The notes under the pieces are model-generated. The model was not told the DNA's origin, ran no database searches, and saw only the letters and a program-made list of their open reading frames with translations. This document shows, piece by piece, positions 51,977 through 61,183 of a stretch of 64,000 bases of DNA. Each line of letters begins with the position of its first letter. Position 1 is the first letter of the stretch. The translations under genes were made by a program, and so were the position numbers. Source of the DNA: Micromonospora lupini (GTDB lineage: Bacteria > Actinomycetota > Actinomycetes > Mycobacteriales > Micromonosporaceae); the NCBI RefSeq assembly GCF_026342015.1, contig NZ_JAPENL010000002.1, positions 935,001 to 999,000 on the forward strand. Direction: 5' to 3'.

Positions 51977-53485
51977 CTACTCCGGGCGGACCAACGGGAA
52001 GAGGATCGTTTCCCGAATTCCGAGGCCGGTCAGGGCCATCAAGAGCCTGTCGATTCCCATTCCCATACCCCCGGCCGGCGGCATTCCGTACTCCATGGCC
52101 CGGAGAAAGTCCTCGTCGAGACGCATCGCCTCGTCGTCACCGCGGGCGGCGAGCTGCGCCTGGGCCACCAGTCGTTCCCGCTGCACCACGGGGTCGACCA
52201 GTTCGGAGTACCCGGTGCCCAGCTCGAAACCGAGGACGTAGAGGTCCCACTTTTCGGCAAGCCCCGGCTCGCTGCGGTGCCCACGGGTGAGCGGGCTGGT
52301 CTCCTCCGGGTAGTCGCGGACGAAGGTGGGCGCCTGCAGGCCGGGGACGACCAGTTCCTCGAACAGTTCCTCGGCGAGCTTGCCGGGGCCCCACTTCGGG
52401 TCCACGGCCAATCCCACCTTGTCCGCGTACTCCACCAGCCGGGAACGTTCGGTGCGGACCGTGACCTCCTCGCCGAGCGCCTCGGAAAGGACCCCGAACA
52501 GGGTCACCGATCGCCACTCGCCGCCCAGGTCGAACTCCCGCCCGTCGGCGTGGGTGACCACCGTCGAACCGCTGACCGCGATCGCCGCCTGTTGCACGAG
52601 ATTACGGGTCAGCTCGCCGATCGTGTCGTAGTCGCCGTACGCCTGGTACGTCTCCAGCATCGCGAACTCGGGCGAGTGCGAGGAGTCGACACCCTCATTA
52701 CGGAAGTTGCGGTTGATCTCGAAGACGCGGTCCACACCACCAACGACCGCGCGCTTCAGAAACAGTTCCGGAGCGATTCGCAGATACAGATCGGTGCTCA
52801 ACGCATTGCTGTGGGTCACGAAGGGTCGGGCCGCCGCGCCGCCGTGCAGGAGTTGCAGCATCGGAGTTTCCACCTCGATGAAGCCCTGGCCGTGCAGTGA
52901 ATCGCGCAGACTGCGCACCGCCGCCGCCCGGGTGCGGACCATCTGGCGGGCCTGCGGCCGGACGATCAGGTCGACGTAGCGCTGCCGGACCCGAGCCTCC
53001 TCGGAGAGCGGCTTGTGGGCCACCGGCAACGGACGCAGCGCCTTGGCGGTCATTTCCCACCGCTGCGCGAGCACGGACAGCTCGCCCCGGCGGCTGGTGA
53101 TCACCTCGCCGGTCACGCCGACGTGATCGCCGAGGTCGACCAGGCGCTTCCAGGCTTCCAGCCGCTCCGGACCGACCCGGTCCAGGGAGAGCATCGCCTG
53201 CAACTCGGTGCCGTCGCCGTCGCGCAGGGTCGCGAAGCAGAGCTTGCCGGTGTTGCGTACGAAGATCACCCGGCCGGTGACCGAGACCTCGTCGCCGGTC
53301 GCGGTGTCGGTGGGCAGATCCGCGTAGCGGGTCCGGATCTCGGCCAGGGTGGTGGTGCGGGCGAAGCCGACCGGATAGGGCTCGACGCCCTCGGCGAGCA
53401 TCCGGTCCCGCTTCTCCCGGCGGACCTTCATCTGCTCGGGAAGGTCGTCGGCGGGGTCCACTGGCACGGCGTTCTGCTCGCTCAC
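51977..53485 (-). CDS. lysS: lysyl-tRNA synthetase, class II
   Basis: Class II aminoacyl-tRNA synthetase of 502 residues from GTG 53485 (AGGAAG upstream). N-terminal OB-fold domain binds the anticodon (VSVTGRVIFVRNTGKLCFA). The catalytic domain has motif 1 near RSLRDSLHGQGFIEVETPML, motif 2 in FEINRNFRNEG and motif 3 in GMGMGIDRLLMALTG. It charges tRNA-Lys. The upstream in-frame start adds six residues. coaX and nadCB lie upstream on the same strand, with a methyltransferase gene between on the other strand. Confidence 0.96.
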   Translation of the reverse strand: MSEQNAVPVDPADDLPEQMKVRREKRDRMLAEGVEPYPVGFARTTTLAEIRTRYADLPTDTATGDEVSVTGRVIFVRNTGKLCFATLRDGDGTELQAMLSLDRVGPERLEAWKRLVDLGDHVGVTGEVITSRRGELSVLAQRWEMTAKALRPLPVAHKPLSEEARVRQRYVDLIVRPQARQMVRTRAAAVRSLRDSLHGQGFIEVETPMLQLLHGGAAARPFVTHSNALSTDLYLRIAPELFLKRAVVGGVDRVFEINRNFRNEGVDSSHSPEFAMLETYQAYGDYDTIGELTRNLVQQAAIAVSGSTVVTHADGREFDLGGEWRSVTLFGVLSEALGEEVTVRTERSRLVEYADKVGLAVDPKWGPGKLAEELFEELVVPGLQAPTFVRDYPEETSPLTRGHRSEPGLAEKWDLYVLGFELGTGYSELVDPVVQRERLVAQAQLAARGDDEAMRLDEDFLRAMEYGMPPAGGMGMGIDRLLMALTGLGIRETILFPLVRPE

Positions 53486-53574
53486 GGCACGCTTCCTCGT
53501 CACGGGAGATACAGGGGGTCAGGCCCGAGCGTACTCAAGCGGTCCGGGGGCTGTTACCGGATAACCTGCCCGTC

Positions 53575-54312
53575 ATGGTCGATCACACTCATGCCCTCTC
53601 CTTCGGTGCCGCGGCGAGCGATTACGACCGGTTTCGGCCCCACTATCCCGAGGCCGCCATCCGTTGGGCACTCGACGGGTTGCGCGACGCGCGGATCGTC
53701 GACCTCGGCGCCGGCACCGGCATCCTGACCCGCGACGTGCAGGCCCTGGGCCACCAGGTCGTACCCGTCGAGCCCGATCCGGGGATGCGGGCGCAACTCG
53801 CCCACAGCACCCCGGGCACGACGGCGCTCGCGGGCAGCGCCGAGGCCGTGCCGCTGCCCGACGGGGCGGCCGACGCGGTGCTTGTCGGCACGGCGTACCA
53901 CTGGTTCGACAGGGAGCCCGCGCACGCCGAGATCGCCCGGGTGCTGCGCCCCGGCGGCACCTTCGCCCCGGTCTGGAACATCCGGGACGACCACGTCGAC
54001 TGGGTGGCGGAGCTGGGCCGGATCGCCCACCTCGACGACAGGTCGGGCACCATGGTCGTGAGGTACGCGGACTTCGGTCCGGCCTTCGAGGCGATCGAGA
54101 CGCGCGAGTTCACGCACCGTACGACACTCACTCCGGACGAGGTACGCGGGATGATCCGCACCCGTTCCTACTGGCTCACCGCCTCCGACGCGGATCGGCA
54201 GCGGGTCGAGGGGGAGCTGACCGACCTCCTGACCAACCACCCCGCCCTGGCCGGCCGGGAGACAGTCGAGCTGCCGTACCGGACGTTGGTGCTACGGGCC
54301 CGACGGCGCTGA
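53575..54312 (+). CDS. class I SAM-dependent methyltransferase
   Basis: Protein of 245 residues, about 89 bp from lysS on the opposite strand. Motif I is IVDLGAGTGILTRDV, then VVPVEPDPGMRAQL and ADAVLVGTAYHWFD. The His-Trp-Phe in YHWFD is seen in a subgroup of small-molecule methyltransferases. No substrate domain is evident. It is flanked by lysS and coaX genes of housekeeping type and may be an insertion in an otherwise conserved block. Function not assigned. Confidence 0.9.
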   Translation: MVDHTHALSFGAAASDYDRFRPHYPEAAIRWALDGLRDARIVDLGAGTGILTRDVQALGHQVVPVEPDPGMRAQLAHSTPGTTALAGSAEAVPLPDGAADAVLVGTAYHWFDREPAHAEIARVLRPGGTFAPVWNIRDDHVDWVAELGRIAHLDDRSGTMVVRYADFGPAFEAIETREFTHRTTLTPDEVRGMIRTRSYWLTASDADRQRVEGELTDLLTNHPALAGRETVELPYRTLVLRARRR

Positions 54313-54315
54313 GGG

Positions 54316-55074
54316 TCACAGGTTGCGTTCGTAGACCATCCGCAGGCCGATCAGCGTGATCATCGGTTCGTGGTGGGTGATGGTGCGGCACTCGTTGATC
54401 ACCAGGGAGGCGAGGCCGCCGGTGGCGATCACCGCCTTCACCTCGCCCAACTCCTCGGTCATCCGCTCGACGATCCGGTCCACCTGACCGGCGAACCCGA
54501 AGTAGAGGCCGGCCTGGAGGCACTCCACGGTGTTCTTGCCGATCACCGAGCGCGGCTTGGTGGCCTCGACCTTGCGGAGCTGAGCCGCGCGGGCGGCGAG
54601 CGCGTCGAAGGAGATCTCGATGCCCGGGGCGAACGCGCCACCGAGGAACTCGCCCCGGCCGCTGATCACGTCGAAGTTTGTGGTGGTGCCGAAGTCGACA
54701 ACGATCGACGGCCCGCCGTAGAGGGTGAACGCGGCAAGCGTGTTCACCACCCGGTCGGCGCCCACCTCCTTCGGGTTGTCGATCGCCAGCTGCACCCCGG
54801 TCCGCACACCCGGCTCGACGATCACGCTCGGCAGGTCGGCGTAGTACCGGCCGAGCATGGTCCGCAGCGACCGCAACGCGGCGGGCACCGTGGAGCAGGC
54901 GGCCACCCCCGTGATCTCGACGTTGTCCCCGGCGAGCAGGCCCCGGAACATCAGGCCCAGCTCGTCGGCAGTCGAGCGGGCATCGGTCTTGATCCGCCAG
55001 GAGTGCACGAGCTTGTCGCCGTCGAAGGTCGCCAGCACGGTGTTGGTGTTTCCGATGTCGATGCAGAGCAGCAC
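54316..55074 (-). CDS. coaX: type III pantothenate kinase
   Basis: First committed step of CoA synthesis. The 252 residues have the ASKHA phosphate loop 1 (LLCIDIGNTNTVLATF), the loop 2 region VVDFGTTTNFDVI, the GADRVVNTLAAFTLYG motif and AVIATGGLASLV near the C-terminus. Normal length. It lies between the methyltransferase gene and nadC, with an NAD and CoA biosynthesis group upstream (nadCB, panDC). The grouping suggests cofactor co-regulation. Confidence 0.96.
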   Translation of the reverse strand: MLLCIDIGNTNTVLATFDGDKLVHSWRIKTDARSTADELGLMFRGLLAGDNVEITGVAACSTVPAALRSLRTMLGRYYADLPSVIVEPGVRTGVQLAIDNPKEVGADRVVNTLAAFTLYGGPSIVVDFGTTTNFDVISGRGEFLGGAFAPGIEISFDALAARAAQLRKVEATKPRSVIGKNTVECLQAGLYFGFAGQVDRIVERMTEELGEVKAVIATGGLASLVINECRTITHHEPMITLIGLRMVYERNL

Positions 55075-55091
55075 GCACGCAGCCTAGACAA

Positions 55092-55988
55092 CTACCGGGT
55101 GCGCAGGTCCATCGCGATGTCCAGGATCGGCGACGAGTGGGTCAACGCGCCCACCGAGAGGAAGTCGACGCCGGTGGCCGCGTACCGGCCCGCCACCTCC
55201 AGGGTCAGCCCGCCTGTCGCCTCCAGCTCCGCACGGTCGCCCACGGCGGCCACCGCCTCGGCCAGCACCTCCGGCGTCATGTTGTCGCAGAGCAGGAAGT
55301 CCGCCCCGACCTCTACCGCCTCCACCGCCTCGGCGACAGTTGTCACCTCGACCTGCACCGGAACCTCCGGAAACGCCTCCCGGACCCGCCGGTACGCCGC
55401 AGTGATGCCCCCGGCCGCCAGCTTGTGGTTGTCCTTGATCATGGCCACGTCGTAGAGGCCCATCCGCTTGTTGGTGCCCCCACCGGCCCGCACCGCGTAC
55501 TTCTCCAGCGCCCGCAGGCCCGGCGTCGTCTTGCGGGTGTCCAGCACCATCGCCTTCGTGCCGGCCAGGGCGTCCGCCCAGGCACGGGTGTGGGTGGCCA
55601 CCCCGGACATCCGGCAGAGCAGGTTGAGCGCCGGCCGCTCGGCGGTGAGCAGCAGCCGGGTCGGGCCGGTCACCGTCGCCAGCACGTCGCCGCGGGCCAC
55701 CCGCTCACCGTCGCGGGCCAGCTCCGACACCTCGACGGTACGACCGAAGCCGGTCACCTCGCCCACCAGCTCGAACACGGCGGCGGCCACGGCCAGCCCG
55801 GCCACCACGCCGTCCGCGCGGGCCACCAGGTCGGCGGTGTCGTTCTGCTCCGCCGGAATTGTCGCCACGCTTGTGACGTCGAGGAAGTCCGGCCCCAGAT
55901 CCTCGACCAGCGCGCCCTCGATCACCTGCCGTACGTGGGCCGGATCCAACCCCGCCGCCCGCAACGCCGTCTCCGTCGACTCGATCAC
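55092..55988 (-). CDS. nadC: nicotinate-nucleotide pyrophosphorylase (carboxylating)
   Basis: Quinolinate phosphoribosyltransferase, the third step of de novo NAD synthesis. The 298 residues from GTG 55988 show ALVEDLGPDFLDVTS, LLTAERPALNLLCRMSGVAT, the DTRKTTPGLRALEKYAVRAG signature, MIKDNH, and a C-terminal barrel end VDFLSVGALTHSS. The start overlaps the nadB stop (GTGA), so the two are translationally coupled. Catalytic Lys and Arg residues are present in the signature. Confidence 0.96.
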   Translation of the reverse strand: MIESTETALRAAGLDPAHVRQVIEGALVEDLGPDFLDVTSVATIPAEQNDTADLVARADGVVAGLAVAAAVFELVGEVTGFGRTVEVSELARDGERVARGDVLATVTGPTRLLLTAERPALNLLCRMSGVATHTRAWADALAGTKAMVLDTRKTTPGLRALEKYAVRAGGGTNKRMGLYDVAMIKDNHKLAAGGITAAYRRVREAFPEVPVQVEVTTVAEAVEAVEVGADFLLCDNMTPEVLAEAVAAVGDRAELEATGGLTLEVAGRYAATGVDFLSVGALTHSSPILDIAMDLRTR

Positions 55989-57679
55989 GAGTTCCCCTCC
56001 CACTGCTCCGTCACCAGGCCCTGCGCCCCGACCGACCCGACCAGGTGGCCCAGCCACCGCTCGTCGGCCGTCGGGAAGTCCTCCCGCCAGTGGCAACCGC
56101 GGGTCTCACTGCGGGCGTACGCGGCCGCGATAAGCGTCGACGCCACCGTGAGCAGGTTTGTCGCCTCCCAGTCGGCGGTCCGCGGTCGGCCCCGGGCCAC
56201 GCCCAGCTCGATGAGCGTCCCGGCCGCCCCGGTAAGCGTCGCCGCCGATCGGAGCACCCCGGCCCCCCGGGTCATCGCCCGTTGCAGGGTCGGCGTCACC
56301 TCGGCGGGCAGCACCCAGCCCGCGCCACCGCGCCACGCACCGGTGTCGGCCGGCTGAACCTGCTCGGGCAGGCCTGCCGCGATGTCCTCGGCGATCCGCC
56401 GGGAGAAGACCAGACCCTCCAGCAGCGAGTTGCTGGCCAGCCGGTTCGCGCCGTGCACACCCGTGCAGGCCACCTCGCCGCACGCGTACAGGCCGGGGAT
56501 CGACGTGCGGCCGCGCAGGTCGGTGCGGACGCCGCCGGAGGCGTAGTGCGCGGCCGGTGCCACCGGGATCAGGTCGGTCGCCGGGTCCACGCCGATCGCC
56601 AGGCAGGACGCCACGATCGTCGGGAATCGCCCGGCCAGGAAGTCACCGCCCAGGTGGCGAGCGTCGAGGAAGACGTGGTCCGCGCCTGTGGCAAGCAGCA
56701 CCCGGTGGATGCCCTTCGCCACCACGTCCCGGGGGGCCAGCTCGGCCAGCTCGTGCTGGCCCACCATGAACCGCTTGCCGTCGGAGTCCACCAGGTACGC
56801 GCCCTCGCCGCGCAGCGCCTCGGAGACCAGCGGCTGCTGCGCGTGGCCGGTGCCGGGCACCCCCGCGCCGGGCGGGGTGATCAGGGCGGTCGGGTGGAAC
56901 TGGACGAACTCCACGTCGGTCACCGCCGCGCCGGCCCGCATCGCCAGCGCCACACCGTCGCCGGTGGAGACCGCCGGGTTGGTGGTGGCCGCGAAGATCT
57001 GGCCCATCCCGCCGGTGGCCAGCACCACCGCCCGGGCCAGCAGCGCGCCGACGCCGTCCTCGCTGCCCTCACCGAGGACGTGCAGGGTGATCCCACAGGC
57101 CGGTCCGAGCCCGTCCGGGCCGTCACCGGGCGCCCGCAGCAGGTCCAGCACCAGGGCGTGCTCGACCAGCCGGATCCACGGGTCGCGCTGCACGGCGGCG
57201 TGCAGCGCCCGCTGGACCTCGGCGCCTGTCGCGTCCCCGCCGGCGTGCACGATCCGGTCCGCGCGGTGCCCACCCTCGCGGGTCAGCATCAACGAACCGT
57301 CGGGGTGGCGATCGAACTCGGCGCCGATCCGCATCAGCTCCCGCAGCCGGGTCGGCCCCTCCTCGACGAGCACCCGGACCGCCGCCGGGTCGCAGAGCCC
57401 CACCCCGGCGATCTCGGTGTCCCGGGCGTGCGCCGCCGGGCTGTCCGCCGGGTCGAGCACCGCGGCGATGCCGCCCTGCGCCCACCGGGTCGAGCCGTCG
57501 TCAATGTTGACCTTGGTGACGACTGTGACGTGCAGGCCCGCCTCGCGCAGGTGCAGCGCGGCGGTCAGTCCCGCCACCCCGGACCCCACAACGATCACGT
57601 CGGTGGTCTCCACCCAGCCGGGCTCGGGCGCGGCGAGCAGTCGGGGCAGGGCCGGCAGGTCGACGGTCGGTTGGTCCAT
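55985..57679 (-). CDS. nadB: L-aspartate oxidase
   Basis: FAD enzyme oxidising L-aspartate to iminoaspartate for NAD synthesis. The 564 residues include the FAD site VIVVGSGVAGLTAALHL, VNIDDGSTRWAQGGIAAV, the flavoprotein catalytic stretch EFVQFHPTAL, YASGGVRTDLRGRTSIPGLY and ACGEVACTGVHGANRLASNS. Complete C-terminal domain. I prefer ATG 57679 to the longer start at 57691. nadA, which usually accompanies these genes, is absent from the window. Confidence 0.95.
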   Translation of the reverse strand: MDQPTVDLPALPRLLAAPEPGWVETTDVIVVGSGVAGLTAALHLREAGLHVTVVTKVNIDDGSTRWAQGGIAAVLDPADSPAAHARDTEIAGVGLCDPAAVRVLVEEGPTRLRELMRIGAEFDRHPDGSLMLTREGGHRADRIVHAGGDATGAEVQRALHAAVQRDPWIRLVEHALVLDLLRAPGDGPDGLGPACGITLHVLGEGSEDGVGALLARAVVLATGGMGQIFAATTNPAVSTGDGVALAMRAGAAVTDVEFVQFHPTALITPPGAGVPGTGHAQQPLVSEALRGEGAYLVDSDGKRFMVGQHELAELAPRDVVAKGIHRVLLATGADHVFLDARHLGGDFLAGRFPTIVASCLAIGVDPATDLIPVAPAAHYASGGVRTDLRGRTSIPGLYACGEVACTGVHGANRLASNSLLEGLVFSRRIAEDIAAGLPEQVQPADTGAWRGGAGWVLPAEVTPTLQRAMTRGAGVLRSAATLTGAAGTLIELGVARGRPRTADWEATNLLTVASTLIAAAYARSETRGCHWREDFPTADERWLGHLVGSVGAQGLVTEQWEGNS

Positions 57680-57770
57680 CCCACCAGTCAACCCGAACGA
57701 TCCTCGCCGGGGGCGGCGGGGGCGGGACGAGTGGTTTGGGCTACGCCGTCCGGCGCGGACCGTGCCGCGC

Positions 57771-58667
57771 CTACTTCGTCCGCACCGGCAAGCCCGTCGG
57801 GCCCGCGCCCTTCAACGACGCGGTCACCGTACGGTCGCTCAGCCACAGGTAGCAGCGGACCCCCCGGTCACCGACCCGCCACCGCCCCGCACCGGGCGGG
57901 CGCACCACCACGCCGCTGCGGAACCGCAGGTCGGAGTCGTCGGGCACGCCGACAAAGCGGCCGAGGATGCTGCGGCAGCCGGTGTAGAGCGGCGCCCAGT
58001 CGGCGTCCCTGGCCGGGTACGGCCGGTCCGGCGCACGCCACACGCCTACGAACTCCGCGTCGTGCCGACCGCCGCACTCCACCGGAACCAGCGTCTGCAC
58101 GCCCCGGCCTGCCCCGGCGCGGGTCTGCTGGCAGCCCAACCGCAGCCCGGAGGCCCCCTTCAACGCGTCCCGCAGGCTGCCCGACCGGACCACCACAGTG
58201 GCCGCCGCCTCGACAGTCGTCAGCTCGGTCAGGTCGCACCGGTACCAGCGGGAACCGGCCGCCCAGCCCGGCCCCGAGGGCAGCGCCACCGACAGCCGCA
58301 GTCGCCCGGCCCGCCAGTCGTCGCCCACGTACGCGGAGGCCCGGGTGTCGCACTCGACGAACGCGCCGCGCAGCTCCACCGAACCGTTGGCCGGGGCGGC
58401 GGCCCGCTCGACCGGGAACGCCCCCACGTGCACGGTCTCCACCCGGTGCGGGCCGGCGCAGTCCATCGGTTGATAGACGGCCAGCGTGACCACCTCGACG
58501 AAGTCGGCGGCCTGACACACCCCGACGGCAGGCGTGAACGCCGTGGCCGGTGGCAGCGCCGCCCAGTCGTCGGTCAGGTCGCCGTCCAGGCCACCGGATC
58601 CGGCGCAGCCGACAAGCAACACTGCCGTGACGGCAGTGGCGAACAGGGTCGTCATGGCACGGCGCAT
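57771..58667 (-). CDS. septum-formation-type lipoprotein
   Basis: Lipoprotein of 298 residues. The signal ends at LLVGCAGS (lipobox Cys near 21). The mature part has two copies of a Cys-containing domain of the septum formation family: VGVCQAADFVEVVTL with MDCAGPHRVETVHVGAFP, and LRLGCQQTRAG with VPVECGGRHDAEFVGVWRAP. The CxGxH and ECxxxHxxE(F/V) patterns are those of DUF-type septum proteins in actinobacteria. GGGAGG precedes ATG 58667. It sits between nadB and panD on the same strand. Role in cell division is inferred from the family name only. Confidence 0.82.
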   Translation of the reverse strand: MRRAMTTLFATAVTAVLLVGCAGSGGLDGDLTDDWAALPPATAFTPAVGVCQAADFVEVVTLAVYQPMDCAGPHRVETVHVGAFPVERAAAPANGSVELRGAFVECDTRASAYVGDDWRAGRLRLSVALPSGPGWAAGSRWYRCDLTELTTVEAAATVVVRSGSLRDALKGASGLRLGCQQTRAGAGRGVQTLVPVECGGRHDAEFVGVWRAPDRPYPARDADWAPLYTGCRSILGRFVGVPDDSDLRFRSGVVVRPPGAGRWRVGDRGVRCYLWLSDRTVTASLKGAGPTGLPVRTK

Positions 58668-58763
58668 CGCGGCCTCCCCCAGCCACCTACCGGCTTCCGC
58701 CAGCGTGCCCAGGGTAACCGCACATGACCTTCCGGTGACAGACCGGAATCGCGTCGCGCGGGA

Positions 58764-59192
58764 TCAGACTCCGGACACGGCGAACGGGCTGGGCATCGGG
58801 TCGCCGGCCGTGCCCGGGGCCGCCGCCGCCGGGTTCGCCCCCAGCTCGACGACCCGGTTGTCGGTGTCCACGTGCACCACCCGCGGCCGGTACGACCGGG
58901 CCTCGGCGTCGTCCATCTGCCCGTACGAGATCAGGATGACCAGGTCACCGGGGTGCACGAGGTGCGCGGCGGCGCCGTTGATGCCGATCACGCCGCTGCC
59001 CCGCTGACCCGGGATGACGTACGTCTCCAGCCGGGCGCCGTTGGTGATGTCCACGATCGCGACCTGCTCGCCGGGGAGCAGGTCGGCGGCGTCGAGCAGG
59101 TCCTCGTCCACGGTCACCGAACCGACGTAGTGCAGGTCGGCCTGGGTCACCGTGGCCCGGTGGATCTTCGACTTGAGCATGGTCCGCAGCAT
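58764..59192 (-). CDS. panD: aspartate 1-decarboxylase
   Basis: Makes beta-alanine for pantothenate. It is a self-processing pyruvoyl enzyme: cleavage at Gly24-Ser25 in HYVGSVTVDEDLL gives the pyruvoyl group. The 142 residues are full length, with KSKIHRATVT at the N-terminus (catalytic Lys near 9), NGARLETYVIPG and HPGDLVILISYG. ATG 59192 is chosen; a longer upstream extension has no family match. panC lies 47 bp upstream. Confidence 0.97.
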   Translation of the reverse strand: MLRTMLKSKIHRATVTQADLHYVGSVTVDEDLLDAADLLPGEQVAIVDITNGARLETYVIPGQRGSGVIGINGAAAHLVHPGDLVILISYGQMDDAEARSYRPRVVHVDTDNRVVELGANPAAAAPGTAGDPMPSPFAVSGV

Positions 59193-59239
59193 CAGGCTGG
59201 CCTTTCGCGAAAAGAATTGTGGTGGGGGGTGCGGCCGGG

Positions 59240-60088
59240 TCAGGAGCGGGGGGCGAGGTGGATCGCCGCGTTGTCGATCAACCGGGTGGTGCCGACCCAC
59301 GCGGCGATCACCAGCCGGGCCGGCCCGGACACCGGCCCCGGCTCCAGCTCGGGGTCGGTGAGCACCAGGTAGTCGAGCTGGGCGCCGGGTGCACCGGCGC
59401 CGAACGCGGCGTGTGCGGCGGACAGCACCTCCCCCGCGTCCAGGCCGTCATCGGCGGCCCGGGCCCCGGCCCGCAGCGCGGCGGACAGGCTCAGCGCCGC
59501 CGCCCGCTCGGGCTCGCTCAGGTAACGGTTGCGGCTGGAGAGCGCCAACCCGTCCGGCTCCCGGACGGTGGGCACGCCGGTCACCTCGACCGGGACGTCA
59601 AGGTCTCGGGCCATCCGCCGTACCAGGGTGAGCTGCTGATAGTCCTTCTCACCGAAGAACGCCAGGTCAGGGCGGGTGAGTTGGAGCAGTTTCAGGACTA
59701 CTGTGAGCACGCCGTGGAAGAAGCCGGGGCGGCTCGCGCCCTCCAGCTCCCCGCCGAGCGGACCCGGGTCGAGGCGTACCCGGGGCTGGCCGTCGGGGTA
59801 CATGTCGGCCACCGACGGCGCGAAGACGAGATCGGCACCGGCCCGCCGGCACACCTCCAGGTCGGCGTCGAGGGTGCGCGGATACCTGTCGAAGTCCTCG
59901 TTGGGCCCGAACTGCAGCGGGTTAACGAAGATCGTCACCAGCACGTGGTCGGCCTGGTCCCGGGCAGCGCGCAGCAGCGTCTCGTGCCCGGAGTGCAGGG
60001 CGCCCATGGTCATCACCACGCCGACGGTGCCCTTCAGCGCCGCTCGGGCCTCGGCCAACTCGGCGCGCGTGTGCACGACCCGCGTCAT
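59240..60088 (-). CDS. panC: pantothenate synthetase
   Basis: Joins pantoate and beta-alanine using ATP. The 282 residues have the class I nucleotidyl-transferase HIGH-like motif in MTMGALHSGH, the pantoate-binding VNPLQFGPNEDFDRYPRT, FFGEKDYQQL and the KMSKS-like region LSSRNRYLS. The start ATG 60088 overlaps the stop of the next gene upstream (ATGA). panB, the remaining pathway gene, is not in the window. Confidence 0.97.
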   Translation of the reverse strand: MTRVVHTRAELAEARAALKGTVGVVMTMGALHSGHETLLRAARDQADHVLVTIFVNPLQFGPNEDFDRYPRTLDADLEVCRRAGADLVFAPSVADMYPDGQPRVRLDPGPLGGELEGASRPGFFHGVLTVVLKLLQLTRPDLAFFGEKDYQQLTLVRRMARDLDVPVEVTGVPTVREPDGLALSSRNRYLSEPERAAALSLSAALRAGARAADDGLDAGEVLSAAHAAFGAGAPGAQLDYLVLTDPELEPGPVSGPARLVIAAWVGTTRLIDNAAIHLAPRS

Positions 60089-61056
60089 GCCGCGACCTCG
60101 CGGCTCGTCTCGGCGAGCACTCCGAGCAGCGACTGCGCGTCCACCGGCCGCAGACGGCCGGCGGCGATCGCCCGGTCGGCGGTACGCCGGGCCAGCGCCA
60201 GATACGCGGGGACCGACTCCGGCGCGGTGGCGGCCAGTCGGGCGAGGTGTCGCTCGACTGTGCCCGCGTCGCCCCGGGAGACCGGACCGGTCAGCGCGTC
60301 GTCGCCGAGGCGCAACGCGTTCTCCAGGGCGGCCCGCAGCAGCGGGGCGAGCACCTTCTCCGGACGGGCCACTCCGGCGTCCCGCAGCCGGTCGGTCGCC
60401 TCGTTCACCAGGGTCACCAGGTGGTTCGCGCCGTGCGCCAGCGCGGCGTGGTACAGCGGGCGGTCCGTCTCGGCCACCCACTCCGGCACGCCACCCAGGT
60501 CGGCCACCAGCCGGGCGGCAAGCGGGCGCAGGTCCGTCGGGGCGGTCACCCCGTACGAGATGCCGGCCAGCCGGGGCAGGTCGTCAGGTGTACCGGTGAA
60601 GGTCATGGCGGGGTGCAGGGCCAGCGGCCGGGCGCCTACCGCGGCGGCCGGCGCCAGCACGGCGAGACCGTGCGCGCCCGAGGTGTGGGCGACCACCTGG
60701 CCAGGGTGCAGGGCTCCCAGTCCAGCGAGGTCGGCGACAACCCCGGCCAGCGCGTCGTCCGGCACCGCGATCAGCAGCAGGTCGGTGGCGGCGCGGGCGA
60801 CGGAGACGACCGGGCTGCGCGGCACCTCGGGCAGCAGCAGGGCGAGACGGGCGCGGCTGGCACCGGAGTCGCCCGCCACGGCCACCACCCGGTGCCCGGT
60901 GGCGGCGAGCGCGGCGCCCAGGACGGCACCGACCCGACCGGCGCCGACGACGCCGACGGTGAGCAGACGGGAAGAAGGGGCGCCGGTGACGGCGCGGTCC
61001 CGCAGTGCGGCAGGCCCAAACTGGGCGGCCGGGCGCGGGCGCAGCGGTGCGCTCAT
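60085..61056 (-). CDS. Rossmann-fold/DUF2520 oxidoreductase-like protein
   Basis: Protein of 323 residues from ATG 61056. N-terminal NAD(P)-binding Rossmann-like domain, VGVVGAGRVGAVLGAAL, and strand ends LLIAVPDDALAG. The C-terminal DUF2520 all-helical domain has ALHPAMTFTGTP and YHAALAHGANHLVTLVNEA. The fold is related to 6-phosphogluconate and ketopantoate reductases. It overlaps panC by ATGA; a ketopantoate reductase role (no panE here) is an attractive inference but unproven. The mycobacterial counterpart (Rv3603c) lies next to panC as well. Confidence 0.85.
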   Translation of the reverse strand: MSAPLRPRPAAQFGPAALRDRAVTGAPSSRLLTVGVVGAGRVGAVLGAALAATGHRVVAVAGDSGASRARLALLLPEVPRSPVVSVARAATDLLLIAVPDDALAGVVADLAGLGALHPGQVVAHTSGAHGLAVLAPAAAVGARPLALHPAMTFTGTPDDLPRLAGISYGVTAPTDLRPLAARLVADLGGVPEWVAETDRPLYHAALAHGANHLVTLVNEATDRLRDAGVARPEKVLAPLLRAALENALRLGDDALTGPVSRGDAGTVERHLARLAATAPESVPAYLALARRTADRAIAAGRLRPVDAQSLLGVLAETSREVAA

Positions 61057-61183
61057 GACGACGATCCAGTCCTCGAGAAGGGGTACCGGTCGATCGCAAG
61101 TATGCGCCCGCGTCACGGGGCCGAAACAGGAGGTGTGAAAACGTTCACCACCGAAGGAAGGGCTCGCCGCCGACCGGTCGGGC

